NCBI GenBank assembly: GCA_032622095.1
Contig: CP136064.1
Span: 213,354,205 to 213,418,204, forward strand
Direction of reading: 5' to 3'
From: Siphonodentalium dalli
Lineage: Eukaryota > Mollusca > Scaphopoda > Gadilida > Siphonodentaliidae
DNA length: 64,000 nucleotides
Shown here: positions 10,461 through 22,113 of the stretch, piece by piece
Layout of the letters: the number at the start of each line of letters is the position of its first letter
Position numbering within the stretch: position 1 is the stretch's first letter
The notes under the pieces: model-generated
Database searches by the model: none
The model's input: only the letters and a program-made list of their open reading frames with translations
What the model was told of the DNA's origin: nothing
Translations under genes and position numbers: made by a program

Positions 10461-11167
10461 TATCATGCCATGAATATCTACTCTAGCTTACACCCATAGA
10501 GATCATATTCAACCGGTACAAAACCTGAGAACTGTTTTATGTTAAGATCGGTTCAGACAGGGAACTTTCAACAAACAAGGCATGGAATATATTTCTTTGT
10601 GAATACTTATTCCTCAATAATCTACATCACATTATGGGGTTGTCCAAGCTCGAGATTGCATACTTTTTTGTGAGCCGATATCGCAACAAACATTGAATTA
10701 ATTACCCAGGAGAAATTCCATTGTTGTAACCGAATGCAAAAACCAATATTGCTCAAACAAGTCAATAAAATTGTGCAATTTTGAGTTGGGACATTCACCT
10801 ATAGTGAAGCACATTATTAAGGAACAGGTACAGTAATGCCCTAATTAATCGACTGCTTAACCACAGCAGAATTATGGGTAACTTTTCAGGATGTAGTCAG
10901 AAATATGGCTTGTTGCCATTCATCGGAAAGCTCTCGGGGAGAGCTTTCCGATGAATGGCAACAAGCCATATTTTCGACTAAATCCTGAAAAGTTACCCAT
11001 AATTCTGCTGTGGTTAAGCAGTCGATTAATTAGGGCATTACTGGTGTATAATAAAGAAATATATTACCTGCACTAATTTTTCACTTCCCTGTCACACCAT
11101 GAAAAAGTTCCCAGGTTTTGTATTGGTGGAAAAAGGGCGTAGCTAGAGTAGAATTCATGACATTATC
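10461..11167. mobile_element. E/F element with long inverted ends, carrying T5
   Basis: E repeat forward at 10461-10620 (CATGCCATGAATATCTAC ... ACAAAACCTGAGAAC), F repeat inverted at 10624-10820, T5, then E inverted at 11045-11167 (CCCAGGTTTTGTATTGGTGG ... TAGAATTCATGACAT). The ends therefore form a ~120-bp imperfect terminal inverted repeat. I see no clear target duplication and no transposase; the class is unassigned. Confidence 0.6.
10831..11043. mobile_element. Family T foldback MITE (T5), full length
   Basis: 213 bp. Both arms carry the private changes CTAATTAATCGACTGC and its mirror GCAGTCGATTAATTAG. Inserted in the E/F element. Confidence 0.9.
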
Positions 11168-11392
11168 TACCCAGGGCCTTAAATCCTTCAGGATGATATA
11201 GTTCCCAGTGTACATTGAGTTTTATAGACATCAATCGGTGAGGAGAGCTGGAGCCCCTGATCTGTTCTGCCTAATTCCCTGTATTTTGGACAGTCTATAT
11301 TAATAAAGTGGACATTTGTAGTAGGTTTGGTATGTTAGTGTTTATCATTCCAGCTGCCAGACCATATCACAACACTGTCAGATTTACAGGTA

Positions 11393-11732
11393 CAGTAATG
11401 CTCTAAATAATCCACTCCTTAACCACAGCAGAATTATGGGTAATTTTTCAGGATTTAGTCGGAAATATGGCTTGTTGCCATTCATCAGAAAGCTCTCAAT
11501 TTAGTCGGAAATATGGCTTGATGCCATTCATCGGAAAGCTCTCATTGAGAGCTTTCTGATGAATGGCAACAAGCCATATTTCCGACTAAATCCTGAAAAA
11601 TTACCCATAATTCTGCTGTGGTCCAATGAGAGCTTTCCGATGAATGGCATCAAGCCATATTTCCGACTAAATCCTGAAAAATTACCCATAATTCTGCTGT
11701 GGTCAAGGAATCGATTATTTAGGGCATTACTG
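11393..11732. mobile_element. Family T double-hairpin variant (T6)
   Basis: 340 bp, TA-flanked. Between normal outer ends it has four inner arms: a hairpin centre at about 11550 and an additional inverted arm with GGCATCAAGCCATATTTCC mirrored by AATATGGCTTGATGCC. It looks like one T copy whose inner arms were duplicated. Confidence 0.85.
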
Positions 11733-12860
11733 TAAAAGGAATGACAGAACAGAGGGTTAATTTCACTGGCATGTCACTGCACTGCATGTAGAAACATCAG
11801 ACCCCTGGAAACCAACTGACAAAACTTGCCCATGAACACACGTTAGGTTAACTTCCCCAGAAATAAGCCCAGAAGTTTCAACATTGGGAGAAGAACACGA
11901 TGTGCCATACAAGTCTCCAATATTGATAATATAAGTAAGATTGTAACACCTTTATAGACTTGTTTTGAACCTTTATTCCACAAGCTTCCTACCCTTCTGA
12001 GGGTCATCAAGTGTAATTGCAGTTTGCGTACTTGAGAAAGACCTATAGAAGGGTCGAAGCTCATGGAATAAAATGGGAGAAGTCACTTCTACATGTACCT
12101 GTTTGTTAGTATATTGAAATATGTTGTTGGGACATATGTATACTGGTATATGAGTGAGAAGTCATTTCTCCCTGGGACAAATTTAGAGGGAAGATGTCAC
12201 CCTCTAGACTGGACCCTTCCCTCCCTGTTTGTAGATCACCAAACCTGCATTTATAGGAATTGAACCTGGTTGCAAGATGGCGTGTTGCCATCACCTTACC
12301 AACTATGATACTGGTGGCCCGGTGGACATGTGATTTCGATCTCAGGTTTGCAGTTGTAGAAAGCAATTTGGAATGATTGTGGGCTATTCATCTGAACTCA
12401 GAATGACAGAACACACTATCCAAGGGAGCTAGAAGCTGAAATTAGCGATATTTTTTGTGGAGTCAGCCAGCAGCCTGTGGAGACTTGATTGATTGAATGC
12501 TGGAACCTTCTATAAGAGACTGCTGAGAAATTAGTTCACAGACAGTGGAGATGCCAATACAGAGCCTGAAGTGATAGCATGACCGTAACCGGATACAAGG
12601 ACAACATTTTCTGATTGATGTCACCATTCCCAACAAGAAAACAGCAGGCTGTTTTCGCAACTTGAAGTCTATAAAATAGGGGTAACTATATATTTTATGA
12701 GAAACCTATAAGCCACAGACAGCATTTAAAAATGAATGCTACATTACATGAAAGTAATGATATTAAGGGAATAAGTGGCCACCATTAACATGGGACAATA
12801 AATAAGTAAAACACAGGCAATGCAACTTCTTTTGATCTATTTGTAGTGATTTTCATCTAA
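11733..12860. other. No feature recognised
   Basis: Short minus-strand frames only (73, 86 and 65 residues); none shows a domain. Confidence 0.5.
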
Positions 12861-12965
12861 TACCAGAAGCGTAGCCAGGATCCCCAAGTAGGGGGGGGGG
12901 GTTCTGGTACAAGATGCAAGAGACATATCCCGATGGCTAAAGGCCGAATTGGGGGGGGGGTGAGG
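12861..12965 (+). repeat. Two poly-G tracts in a short G-rich segment
   Basis: G-runs of about 10 lie near 12891 and 12951, on either side of a short segment with CCCGATGGCTAAAGGCCG. This is low-complexity DNA. Confidence 0.5.
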
Positions 12966-13132
12966 ATAGGAGGAAGAAAATTTGATTGCATTTTTTAAAG
13001 TTGCGGGAGTTAATCTGGTGCCTGTTATGCTATACTTGGGAATTTTCCAAGAGATATATTCAGAAAAATCTTCAACAAAGCATTTTGCTATACTAGCTGT
13101 TTTCTTAGACTCTTCAATATATACAGTCCTAC

Positions 13133-13590
13133 AACTAGAGGTGGGCTCTCCCAATGGGACTAAGGAAATGATTTACTGCACTCAAGTTTATATGCTCTGA
13201 AAAGTTAAGTCGGATGCGCACATAACTTCACAAAACAAAGTCTAACGGACCTCATAATCGCAGGTGCACAGGTTCCCATGGTACTAAACATCTGTGCCAA
13301 GCTTAAAAAAAATAGACTGAAATTTTTTGAAATAGAATAAAAGCTCGGACAAAATTATGCAGCTTGAGAAATTTTTCTAAATGGAAAAAGGGGGATAACT
13401 CCACCAAAAAGTTGGACAGACCTCACAATTGCAGGTGCATAGTTTCCCATGGTACTAAATATCTGTGCCAAGTTTCAAATAAATTGACTTTATAATGTAG
13501 GAATAAAAGCTTGGACAAAGTTTTGTCTATGGATGGACAGACGGATGGACAGACAAGTTGATTCCTATATACCCCCCATAACTTGTTACC
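13133..13590 (+). repeat. Interspersed repeat family I, copy 2
   Basis: Same order as 6208-6556, but with an internal tandem duplication: the GCAGGTGCAYAGTTTCCCAT block occurs at about 13261 and 13433. It ends with ATGGACAGACGGATGGACAG and TATATACCCCCC. Confidence 0.7.
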
Positions 13591-14845
13591 AAGGTTGACC
13601 TGTCTTGATTTAACATGAGTGTTCTTACCTGCATGGTTCTGTCTTTTCTCTACCAAATTTTCTGAGTGTATATAGTGACTGCATGTGTACATACTACATA
13701 TTCATTCTGTGGGTGGCAGGGGATGTGCCAAGCTGCAAATCAGAGTACATGTGCAGTCCCCTCGCTACGCGAAGTCTGAACGCTGCTGGCAGGTGTATTG
13801 TCTTAATTAAATATACCATTTTTTATTGAAGTGTTTTGCCAGTTACAATTCATTCTGGCTTGATCTAGACCACTTTCAAATGAATATGGACAGTTCAGTT
13901 TCTCAGAATAATGCAGGATGAATTGTGTAGCCTACAAAAACTCAAATAAATAAATGCGACATTTCTGCACATTACATGTAGGTGCGGGCAGCGCTAAGTC
14001 CTGTGGATGTGCAAGCACTATTTTGGGGGATTTGGTTGGGGGAGGGCACAGACAAAGATCAGCCGAATTGGTCATAGTCACATGGTATTGTGTAAAAAGA
14101 CACACAGATCGATATCCCAAATGTGCAAAAGATCACCCAGCATCTCAAAGTTGCTTTCGTCTGCGATAGTCAAACTTAGACGCGGGTGGAATGCCAATTA
14201 AAATTCCATTGAAATTTCACTCAAAATCACAAACAAATAATTATTGTAATAATAATTAATATGCGTCTAATTTAAAATCAAATTTTTTTTTTTTTAGACT
14301 TTCATATGCTGGTAACATTTTGCACATTTGGGAGATCCTGGCTCTTCAGGCAACCTCCCCCCCCCCCCAGTGTTGTTTCCACTAATTATTTGAGAATACC
14401 TGTTTTATTTGCCAGTCACATCCGAAGGCCGCAGCCCTAAGTTGGAGGAGGGTATGGGGGTGGCCTCCCCCTGGAACAATGTACTGCCATAAAATGACAA
14501 TTAATTGCTTTATTTGATGATTTAGTGTTGTGTTTGTATTCTAGTATTAATGGTCAAAAACAAATTATCTGAGTAATTTTTTTGTTCTTTCTAACTGTTT
14601 TTTGGGCGCCTGGAGTTTGGGTGCCCATACCTGTTACAGGTACCAAAACTGGCCTGGAAACTACCCTCCCCCCGTAGCTATGGCCCTGGCTAATATCTTC
14701 AACAAATTAGCCTATAAGGCTGCATGAATATATTTAAGCTAAACTACAAATAGTGGAAGTTATTAGGTGAACATCCCTACGAATCATGGAGCAGAGGGAG
14801 AAGTGACTTCTCTGTCATGTACCAGTATGCATCCCAATATCATAT
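13591..14845. other. No gene seen; low-complexity patches
   Basis: Contains T-, C- and G-runs (about 14282, 14348) and the ATTATTGTAATAATAATTAAT stretch near 14240. No supported coding region. Confidence 0.5.
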
Positions 14846-15278
14846 TTAACCCTTTGAGTGCCAGGTCCAATTTTTGTATCAACCCATATACCCTGTGCCA
14901 ATGCATTCTCTTATATATGCGAGTCGACCATAGGTCGCCTCGCATATATAAGAGAATGCATTGGCCTATCAATTTTTTTTATTTTTTTTTTTTTAAATTT
15001 TTTTACAATTTTAATAATTTATTCTTATATTCTTTAATAGACTTATTTTGTAGGTTTAGGGCCGATGAGATCGGCCCCTGGCACTCAAAGGGTTTTAAAG
15101 AATATAAGAATAAATTATTAAAATTGTAAAAAATTGTAAAAAAAAATAAAAATGTATGGCCAATGCATTCTCTTATATATGCGAGGCGACCTATGGTCGA
15201 CTCGCATATATAAGAGAATGCATTGGCACAGGTTATATGGGTTGATGCAAAAATCGGACCTGGCACTCAAAGGGTTAA
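14846..15278. mobile_element. Family A inverted dimer (A2)
   Basis: TTAA-flanked composite. A complete A element in minus orientation spans 14846-15098; it is followed by an A element in plus orientation that lacks its left ~60 bp (15095-15278). The outer ends are both the CCCTTTGAGTGCCAGGTCC type, so the whole is a large imperfect palindrome of two fused elements, with a hairpin module in each half. Confidence 0.85.
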
Positions 15279-15445
15279 TGTATATTTACATATTATAATG
15301 GTGTTCTAATTCACTAAAATGGTTTTATAAATTGGATCTTGTGTTGCAAAATGGTATCATAGAATGATGATGTTGCGGTGTAAATTAATCTCACCCATTG
15401 TTACTAAGTCTTATCCCTGATAACAGTCCACTTCTCCCAAATAAC

Positions 15446-16669
15446 TAGAGTTTAATATATGCCCGGGAATTGAAAAAAACAGGAACCGGGAATGAAACCC
15501 CTTCAGAACAGGGAACGTTCCCGGGAAATGTATGGCTTGTATGCACAAGTTGTACAACACGGGTTATGCGCAATTTGGCTAGTTTGGGTGACTGGGATCA
15601 TAATAATGATAATTTAGATTAACTATATAAATGGATATTCCAAATTGTTATATTTGACCTTCTTGGGCCATATACATGTAATGGTATACAATACAATGTA
15701 ACATTACACAAGTTGGAAACAGTGTTGGAAAAGGTAAAAACTTTCCAAACTTCAAACGATTTGTTGCCGACATTGTGAACTTCTCGTGGCATCTTGTAGT
15801 TGTCTTCGTACATTAACTTAAGAGAATACAAAATAAACAGTCTATATATATAGTTCGAAGAAATTTATGTGTTAATTTCCAATACTGTTTAGTGTCCTAA
15901 TTTGTTATTTGGGAGTCAGATGTAGTCTTGAAAAGTACATTCGGAGCAACACCAAGTCACCTATTGACTAATGTCACTAAGTTGTCAGTCTGGTAGCCAT
16001 TGTGCTGTACATTATGTCTATGTTGCGTTACAACGAAAGCTCGAAAATTATGGGTATAAAATTTTAATTGGACTCAACACTGACATTCACAAGTTCGCAA
16101 CTTGCATGAAACAATATGCTCTCACGGAAATTAGAATGCGACATCAGCAGAAACTGCACGTGCATCACGGCCTATTTACGGAATACACCACCCATTCAAG
16201 CAACTGGTAGTACAGTCTGTGTATGGGTGGCTAACAATAGCCTGATATTGCTGACGCAACATTGCCGCAATTGATAATTTGATACACGTTGTAAAAGTCT
16301 TGTTTTCCACGAACGGTTCAAACCACTACGTTGTGACTCGTGAGCTCGTGTCATGAAGTCATGGGTGTGCATGGGCCACAATACCAAACCTTAAGTCCTC
16401 AACCCTTAGACGATAGCATGGTCAATTCTAATCACACTGTATGTAGAATTTGCAATTATATAACATACATGTATATATTGCATAGTGTGCAGTGCATGGA
16501 CAAATTAAACAAAATTATGTGTCGTTGGTGTCCCCTGATGTATAATATACCAGTGTTAACAATTCACCCTGTTCCCGGTTCCTACAAATCATATTCCCAG
16601 GAAACGGGAATGCATGAGTATGGGACCGGGAAACCGGGAAATTCCCGTTCCTGGGATTAATAAACCCTA
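15446..16669. mobile_element. hAT element, 1224 bp, 8-bp TSD
   Basis: An exact 8-bp direct repeat CAAATAAC lies at 15438-15445 and 16670-16677. The element begins TAGAGTTTAATA and ends TATTAATAAACCCTA, whose inverse is TAGGGTTTATTAATA; both fit the hAT end consensus YARNG. Subterminal CCGGGAA/TTCCCGG words are dense at both ends (15461-15520, 16570-16650). At 1.2 kb it is far shorter than an autonomous hAT element (usually 2.5-5 kb), and its frames are 106 residues at most, so it is non-autonomous. Confidence 0.85.
15619..15831 (-). pseudogene. Possible BED zinc-finger trace inside hAT element
   Basis: A 70-codon minus-strand frame reads KSFEVWKVFTFSN, then ten residues later CN, and later SNITIWNIHL. 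This resembles the BED finger pattern (S-x-VW-x-x-F ... C-x2-C ... TSNL-x-x-HL) common in hAT transposases, but the second zinc cysteine is not at the right spacing. It also lies near the end where a minus-strand gene should finish, not start. Treat as a weak resemblance. Confidence 0.25.
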
Positions 16670-16677
16670 CAAATAAC

Positions 16678-17695
16678 CAAACAGGGAAAAGCGACTTCTC
16701 CCAATTTGAAACTTCTAAGCTGGCCCTTGCTATGAATGAATATGATTCATGTAGTTATCCATAAGCAAGTAAACCAGCGATCACAGTGGTAAATGACATG
16801 ATAATCTTCAGTTTAAGAAAAGCTTATATTCCTCACTTAGTTTATAGGACAAGGTTGTTTTTGCATTTCATAAATAGTTTGTGGTTCTAGAAATATCTCA
16901 AAAAGGTTGGATGGATTTTAAGTGACATTAAAGTAAACCTGGGATGGGGTCTTTCATTTTAGCTTGCTAAATATGTTAATTCCAACTATTGTAATTTTCT
17001 CTGTTAAAAACACCACAATAATGTGCACTCAGCCCCTGCCTGTTTTAATATGGAAGCCAGGTTGGTATGTGGGGTGCTCACAACATCTTAAATTGGCCCA
17101 TAAAAGTCAACAATCTGGAAGCTTGGTATTTTGATTGTTTGAAATTCCTCAGATTATTCAATATTTACTCATGGTAATGTAAGCAATAAACCCAGAGCCT
17201 ACACCATGCAGCTGATATGTACCATATAGCGTGATATGTAACACAAAGCATGATATGTACAATATAAACCTTAAATCACTGCTCTCCGGTGTGATATTAT
17301 TCAAGTGTCTTACATAACGCCCACTTTGTATAAGTACTAACTGCCTCAATGTTTATGCTATCAGCTTTATATTTTCGCACCTAAAGTCAGCACGTGCACA
17401 CTAAGTTTTTCTTTGCATATGATCTATGGTCCATAGTTCTGGATATAAAAGATTACGTGGTTTTACATGAGAAACCAATTCGTTTGGCATAGTTCAATTC
17501 TAACAATAAAAAGAATAAGCTGGAAGCTTTCAGGTCACTTTCATTTAAAAGCGAAGGAAACTATCGCATAACGAAATAGCATATGCATTAAGCAAGCTGT
17601 TCTCTGTTTGTGTGTAAAATTTCAGCACAAATCTTCACACAAGATAATAGAAATGGCATCTCAAACTAATCCACGCAAGCAATTTTGCCAGTAAC
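16678..17695. other. No feature recognised
   Basis: No gene, RNA or repeat supported. Confidence 0.5.
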
Positions 17696-17742
17696 TTAAC
17701 GCCGCCATTTTGAAAGAAATATCTCCCTTTATAGTTAGTTTG

Positions 17743-18176
17743 TGACGTCACGGCCTCACTTCGCTGTTTAATAACGCTAAACTTATTACGTATGATAGTC
17801 GGTTTTTAGACATGAAAATAAATAAAACAGCAGATTGAATGTTTGCACAATAAATGATAATCTGTTCTGATCTGCTGTGAATTATAGTTTAAGATTGTCT
17901 GGTTGTCATATTTGCACATAGAGAAGTCGTCGAGAGTTTGGCCGAGATTGTCATATTCAAATGTTATGCGACCATTAACTGGCCATAAATTAATTGTTCA
18001 AATTTATAAAGTAAATCATTGTTGGCTTATAATACATGTATGTGGTCTTCAATATGCTGTGATTGCTTGGACTTTGCGCAAAATAACAAACAAACATGCC
18101 GAAATGATTTTAGTGTGATAGTCTTTATACATATCTGTACAAAGGATGAGTAACGCGAAGTGAGGCCATGACGTCA
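17743..18176. mobile_element. Possible DNA transposon with CRE-containing inverted ends
   Basis: TGACGTCACGGCCTCACTTC at 17743-17762 is mirrored at 18157-18176 (GAAGTGAGGCCATGACGTCA), one mismatch in the 22-bp arms counting the next two bases. Weaker similarity may extend outward (CGCCGCCATTTT versus GGACGCGCCG inverted). No clear target duplication. The TGACGTCA palindrome is also a CRE/ATF site, so paired regulatory sites are an alternative. Confidence 0.45.
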
Positions 18177-18417
18177 TGATCTTATAAATATGGACGCGCC
18201 GTAATTAGGGGGAGTTTTGTATTATTCGATGTGAGATCATTGTGTTTGAGCATACCTGAGAATTCTTTAAGCATGGTGGGGTTTTGATTCTTACTCTCCA
18301 GTGCCAAATAAACGTGACGTCAAATGTATTATTTTCGCAAAAAGAGGAAAGCATCAAGATATGTCTATATATATATGGCACTCACATGGTTTTATATATA
18401 TATACTCTTTTATCACA

Positions 18418-18509
18418 AATGAGTCCTCAGAGGGTGAATTTGGTGACCACCAAATTCACTCTGGGGATCTCATTCTGCAAATGTCAGACACACTATTTCA
18501 AGGCCTCAT
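18418..18509. mobile_element. Family D remnant (D4), one collapsed palindrome
   Basis: GTCCTCAGAGGGTGAATTTG joined directly to its inverse and followed by the family end GTCAGACACACTATTTCAAGG. The central CCCGCATAGCGGG part is lost. Confidence 0.75.
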
Positions 18510-19224
18510 TCATATTGTGAATACCTGACCAAACAACCCGACCCACTGTCTCTTTTCATTGATACCTGTTTGAACTTTGACAGGTTGACCCAGTGGCATG
18601 CAGTCAGCAAGGACACTGACATGTAGATCACATTCCGTCAAACAAATCTGAAGCACCTGAAGAAACACAATGGGAAATACCAGCTATACAGCGAAAACAT
18701 AGTGTCAGTAATCTTATATCACTTGTCAGCTCGTGCAACATGTGGTCTTCACTTTTCAATGTCCTCCCGTTGTTTATACAATTGGTTGCAAAGGTATAAA
18801 TTTCTTGTGCCATGGTGAAGATCACTGTGGTCCTTATTATAATATAGGAATGTTTCGAGTTTCAGCAGATATGATGATACACGTATAATATAAACAGTTA
18901 TCTTAGGTTTCATTCGGAGGAAATATTTTCATCAGGCCATCCAGAAAATATCAGCTGCCTCCATTGACCAACACCAATTAGTTTTAGTTTCCAAACACGG
19001 AATTCATTTGTAGCAGGGTCTGAACACTAACCCAACTGGCCTTAAAATCTTGGACCGAAAGCAACCAAGGGCATGGAGGCACAACTTCCAGAAAAGGGAA
19101 CTTTTTCAGCCATTAGGCCAATATAAGCAAATTGCTTGATTTACATCCCCTCCCGACCCTATTTTTAGTCCCCTCCTCAATTTTTTTATCTGCATATCTT
19201 TTATTTAAATTTTTTTCTCATGCC
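18510..19224. other. No feature recognised
   Basis: No supported feature. Confidence 0.5.
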
Positions 19225-19487
19225 TTAAATCTTTCATGACGGGAGGTGCGCTGGTGCAGCATTAAAGACCCTGTGCCAGTGCATTGTCTTATATATACGA
19301 GTCCCCCATAGGGAGCCTCACATATATAAGATGATGCACTGGCTCACAAGAGCAAGGTAAATATTGTTAGGCCAATGAATTATTTTATATATACGAGGCA
19401 CCCTATGGGCGACTCGCATATATAAGAGAATGCATTGGCATAGGGTTTTCACAAAAAATTAGGAAGCTCCAGTCATGGAAGTGTTAA
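19225..19487 (+). mobile_element. Family C piggyBac-like MITE (C2)
   Basis: TTAA at both ends; left ATCTTTCATGACGGGAGGTG, right GCTCCAGTCATGGAAGTG. Two hairpins with CCCATAGGGAGCC-type centres are separated by CAAGGTAAATATTG. Diverged ends suggest an old copy. Confidence 0.85.
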
Positions 19488-20633
19488 TCATCAAATTACA
19501 TTTCAATGATCCACTAATCAATCTATTTTGATCAACCTGGACAAGCTAAATCACCTTGTATTTATATATAGGATAAGATACTGCTTCAATATCTCAAACT
19601 GACCATGACCATTTATGTTAGGAAGAATAATTATTTTTTCTGAAAAAGTTTGATGTAAATCTAGCAATTTATTTACATTGGTATATTGTTGAATTGGTCA
19701 TTAATATCACCATGGTTTAAAAAAAAAAATTCCCGGTTTCGCTGAAATTGACACTTTATTAACCAAGTTAGGCGATTCCCGTTTAGTTGTGATTTCAAAG
19801 ATGTTAGATTAATGAATCTTTAGTCAATGTTGGCATTGAAATTGACAGATATTTGTTCATTTTTGTATTTTGACTAGTCTATCGAAGAATTCGATCATGT
19901 CTAATTTCTCAGCTAAAAACTTCTGGGGAGATGAAAAGATGATAAGGCTGTTATTGTTTGGGGTTCTATAATCCAGACTTGTCCAGCCAACGTAAAAAAA
20001 AATCCTGTTTTGCAAACCTGGGTAAAAAAAATTCCATTTTAAGAACCTGTGTAAAAAAACTACCGAAACCATAGGATAACGACAAGTTCAGCATAAGTAT
20101 TGGCTTAAATTCAGAAAAGGCTAAATTTGTATAATTATACAGTATTAATTAAATGTTATAATAGTTAGAGATATACGATTATGGCACATGTTAGCTGGCT
20201 CGACATATGAATCAAACAAATGTAACATGTGCCAGAGACGCTCCAAGCGAAATATAGCACAACCCGTGTTTGGCGCGATGTATAAAATGGGCCTTAGCTC
20301 CAGTTAATAAATGCAGGTTTTGCTAATTCAGATGGTATTTCATTTTGAGGACAAAAATTTAGTGTGTAATGTTACGTATCATTGATCATGTATCGCGATT
20401 TGTATCATATCGCGACCAAGTGTATCACTACAGCCTTATTGCTGCTTTTGACAATAAAGTTAGAATTTTCAATCAAAATCTGTCCAATAATGAAATGGAC
20501 GCAAGCAAGAAGTATCATCATCAATTTTAAAGATGAGACACACAGCCAGGCAGAATTAGTAAAAATGTCATATATCAGAGAATAAATGCTGAATGGTCCT
20601 GCATAGAAAACTTCTGCAGTAAGATTTATGGAT
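19488..20633. other. No gene seen; one 12-bp perfect hairpin
   Basis: TGGCACATGTTA at 20182-20193 pairs with TAACATGTGCCA at 20223-20234. No other supported feature. Confidence 0.5.
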
Positions 20634-20722
20634 ATTGGTTCAATTTACTTGTTTGAGTTAGATCCAATAAATACATGGTTCAATCAATGACCTGTTCAGT
20701 TCCCAGGCATAAAGATGTTATA

Positions 20723-20937
20723 CAGTATAATGCCCTAATTAATCGACTGCTTAACCACAGCAGAATTATGGGTAACTTTTCAGGATTTAGTCGGAAATAT
20801 GGCTTGTTGCCATTCATCGGAAAGCTCTCCCTGAGAGCTTTGTGATGAATGGCAACAAGCCATATTTCCGACTAAATCCTGAAAAGTTACCCATAATTCT
20901 GCTGTGGTTAAGCAGTCGATTAATTAGGACATTACTG
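20723..20937. mobile_element. Family T foldback MITE (T7), full length
   Basis: 215 bp between TA dinucleotides (20721-20722, 20938-20939). Arms share CTAATTAATCGACTGC and its mirror, the same private state as T5. Confidence 0.95.
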
Positions 20938-21453
20938 TACATTATGGGGAAATCTTAAGCCAGTGGTCGATCAAGTTTGCTATGAAACTGTTTTTATTTC
21001 ATATTGTCCACCATTTATATTCTGCAGACAAACCTACAGACTCCAGAGATAGAAGTCTCATTGTATGAAAACGATGTAAAGATACCAACAAAGAGCAAGC
21101 TGTGGCCATTGGATGAAAGATAAAAACAATGAAACCCATAACTGCGGACGTCTGTATGCAGAACATGACTGAATGAATGATGCGGTCTCAGAATAATCTC
21201 GGAAACATGACCCGAGTGTGACTAATGCCGGAGTCCATATATTTACTGTCAAAGACAAAATGTACATAAATCTTCATTTCAAAATAAGCCATGAATTAAA
21301 CCAAATAAAGACATGGTCTTATCATTGAACTGTTTAGTTCGCAGGCATAAATATTCCATACAAAAGGACAGCAACGTCAAGCCAATAAATGGCCTGGCAG
21401 GGATAGACCAAGTTTACAAAGAACCTATTTTATGTTATATTGTCTGCCATATA

Positions 21454-21666
21454 CAGTAATTCCCTGAGTAATTGACTCCTTAACCACAGCAGAATTATGG
21501 GTAATTTTTCAGGATTTAGTCGGAAATATGGCTTGTTGCCATTCATCGGAAAGCTTTCCCTGAGAGCTTTCCGATGAATGGCAACAAGCCATATTTCCGA
21601 CTAAATCCTGAAAAATTACTCATAATTCAGCTGTGGTTAAGGAGTCGACTATTTAGGGCATTACTG
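21454..21666. mobile_element. Family T foldback MITE (T8), full length
   Basis: 213 bp between TA dinucleotides (21452-21453, 21667-21668). Both arms carry GGGTAATTTTTCAGG-type sequence instead of GGGTAACTTTTCAGG. Confidence 0.95.
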
Positions 21667-22113
21667 TATATTCTGTGGACAAGCCTATAGATTCAAGAGA
21701 TAATATTTCTCATTGTTTGCAAATCATGGCAAAATTCTCACAAAGAAAAACTGCTGTGGCCGAAGCCTGTCCACTGGATGAAAGATAAAACATAAAATGG
21801 ATATCTGTGTGCAGAACATGACAGAACGAATGGTGCCATCTCAGAGTAATCTCGGAAACATAACCAGCTGAGAGTGGGCTGATGTTGGGGACCCACATGT
21901 GGCTGATCAAGATGTATTGTTATTATATTGTTCAAGAGGGATACCTGAGCATAGGTAAACACAAGATAAACCTTCATGATGATGATGTACACAGATCAAA
22001 GGATATAACTGCTCTATCCAGATAACGGCTAACTATCGTTTTTTTGTCTTCCCAAGGGAGTCCGGCAGATATTAATATAGACATGAATATAAAAGACTTG
22101 TTTCCCAGTAGTC

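Larger units (their letters stand above)
20634..21990. repeat. Tandem duplication, ~0.65-kb unit, two diverged copies
   Basis: Copy 1 (about 20634-21290) and copy 2 (about 21291-21990) share ordered blocks: CAATAAATACATGG / CAAATAAAGACATGG, CCAGGCATAAA / GCAGGCATAAA, GATGAAAGATAAAA, GCAGAACATGAC, ATAATCTCGGAAACAT / GTAATCTCGGAAACAT. Each copy contains one T element at a site empty in the other. Confidence 0.85.

Noticed and set aside
4459-15278. CRISPR-like array suspected from repeated palindromes
   Set aside because: Repeats are dispersed TTAA-flanked transposons of a eukaryotic genome, not regularly spaced and without spacers or cas genes.
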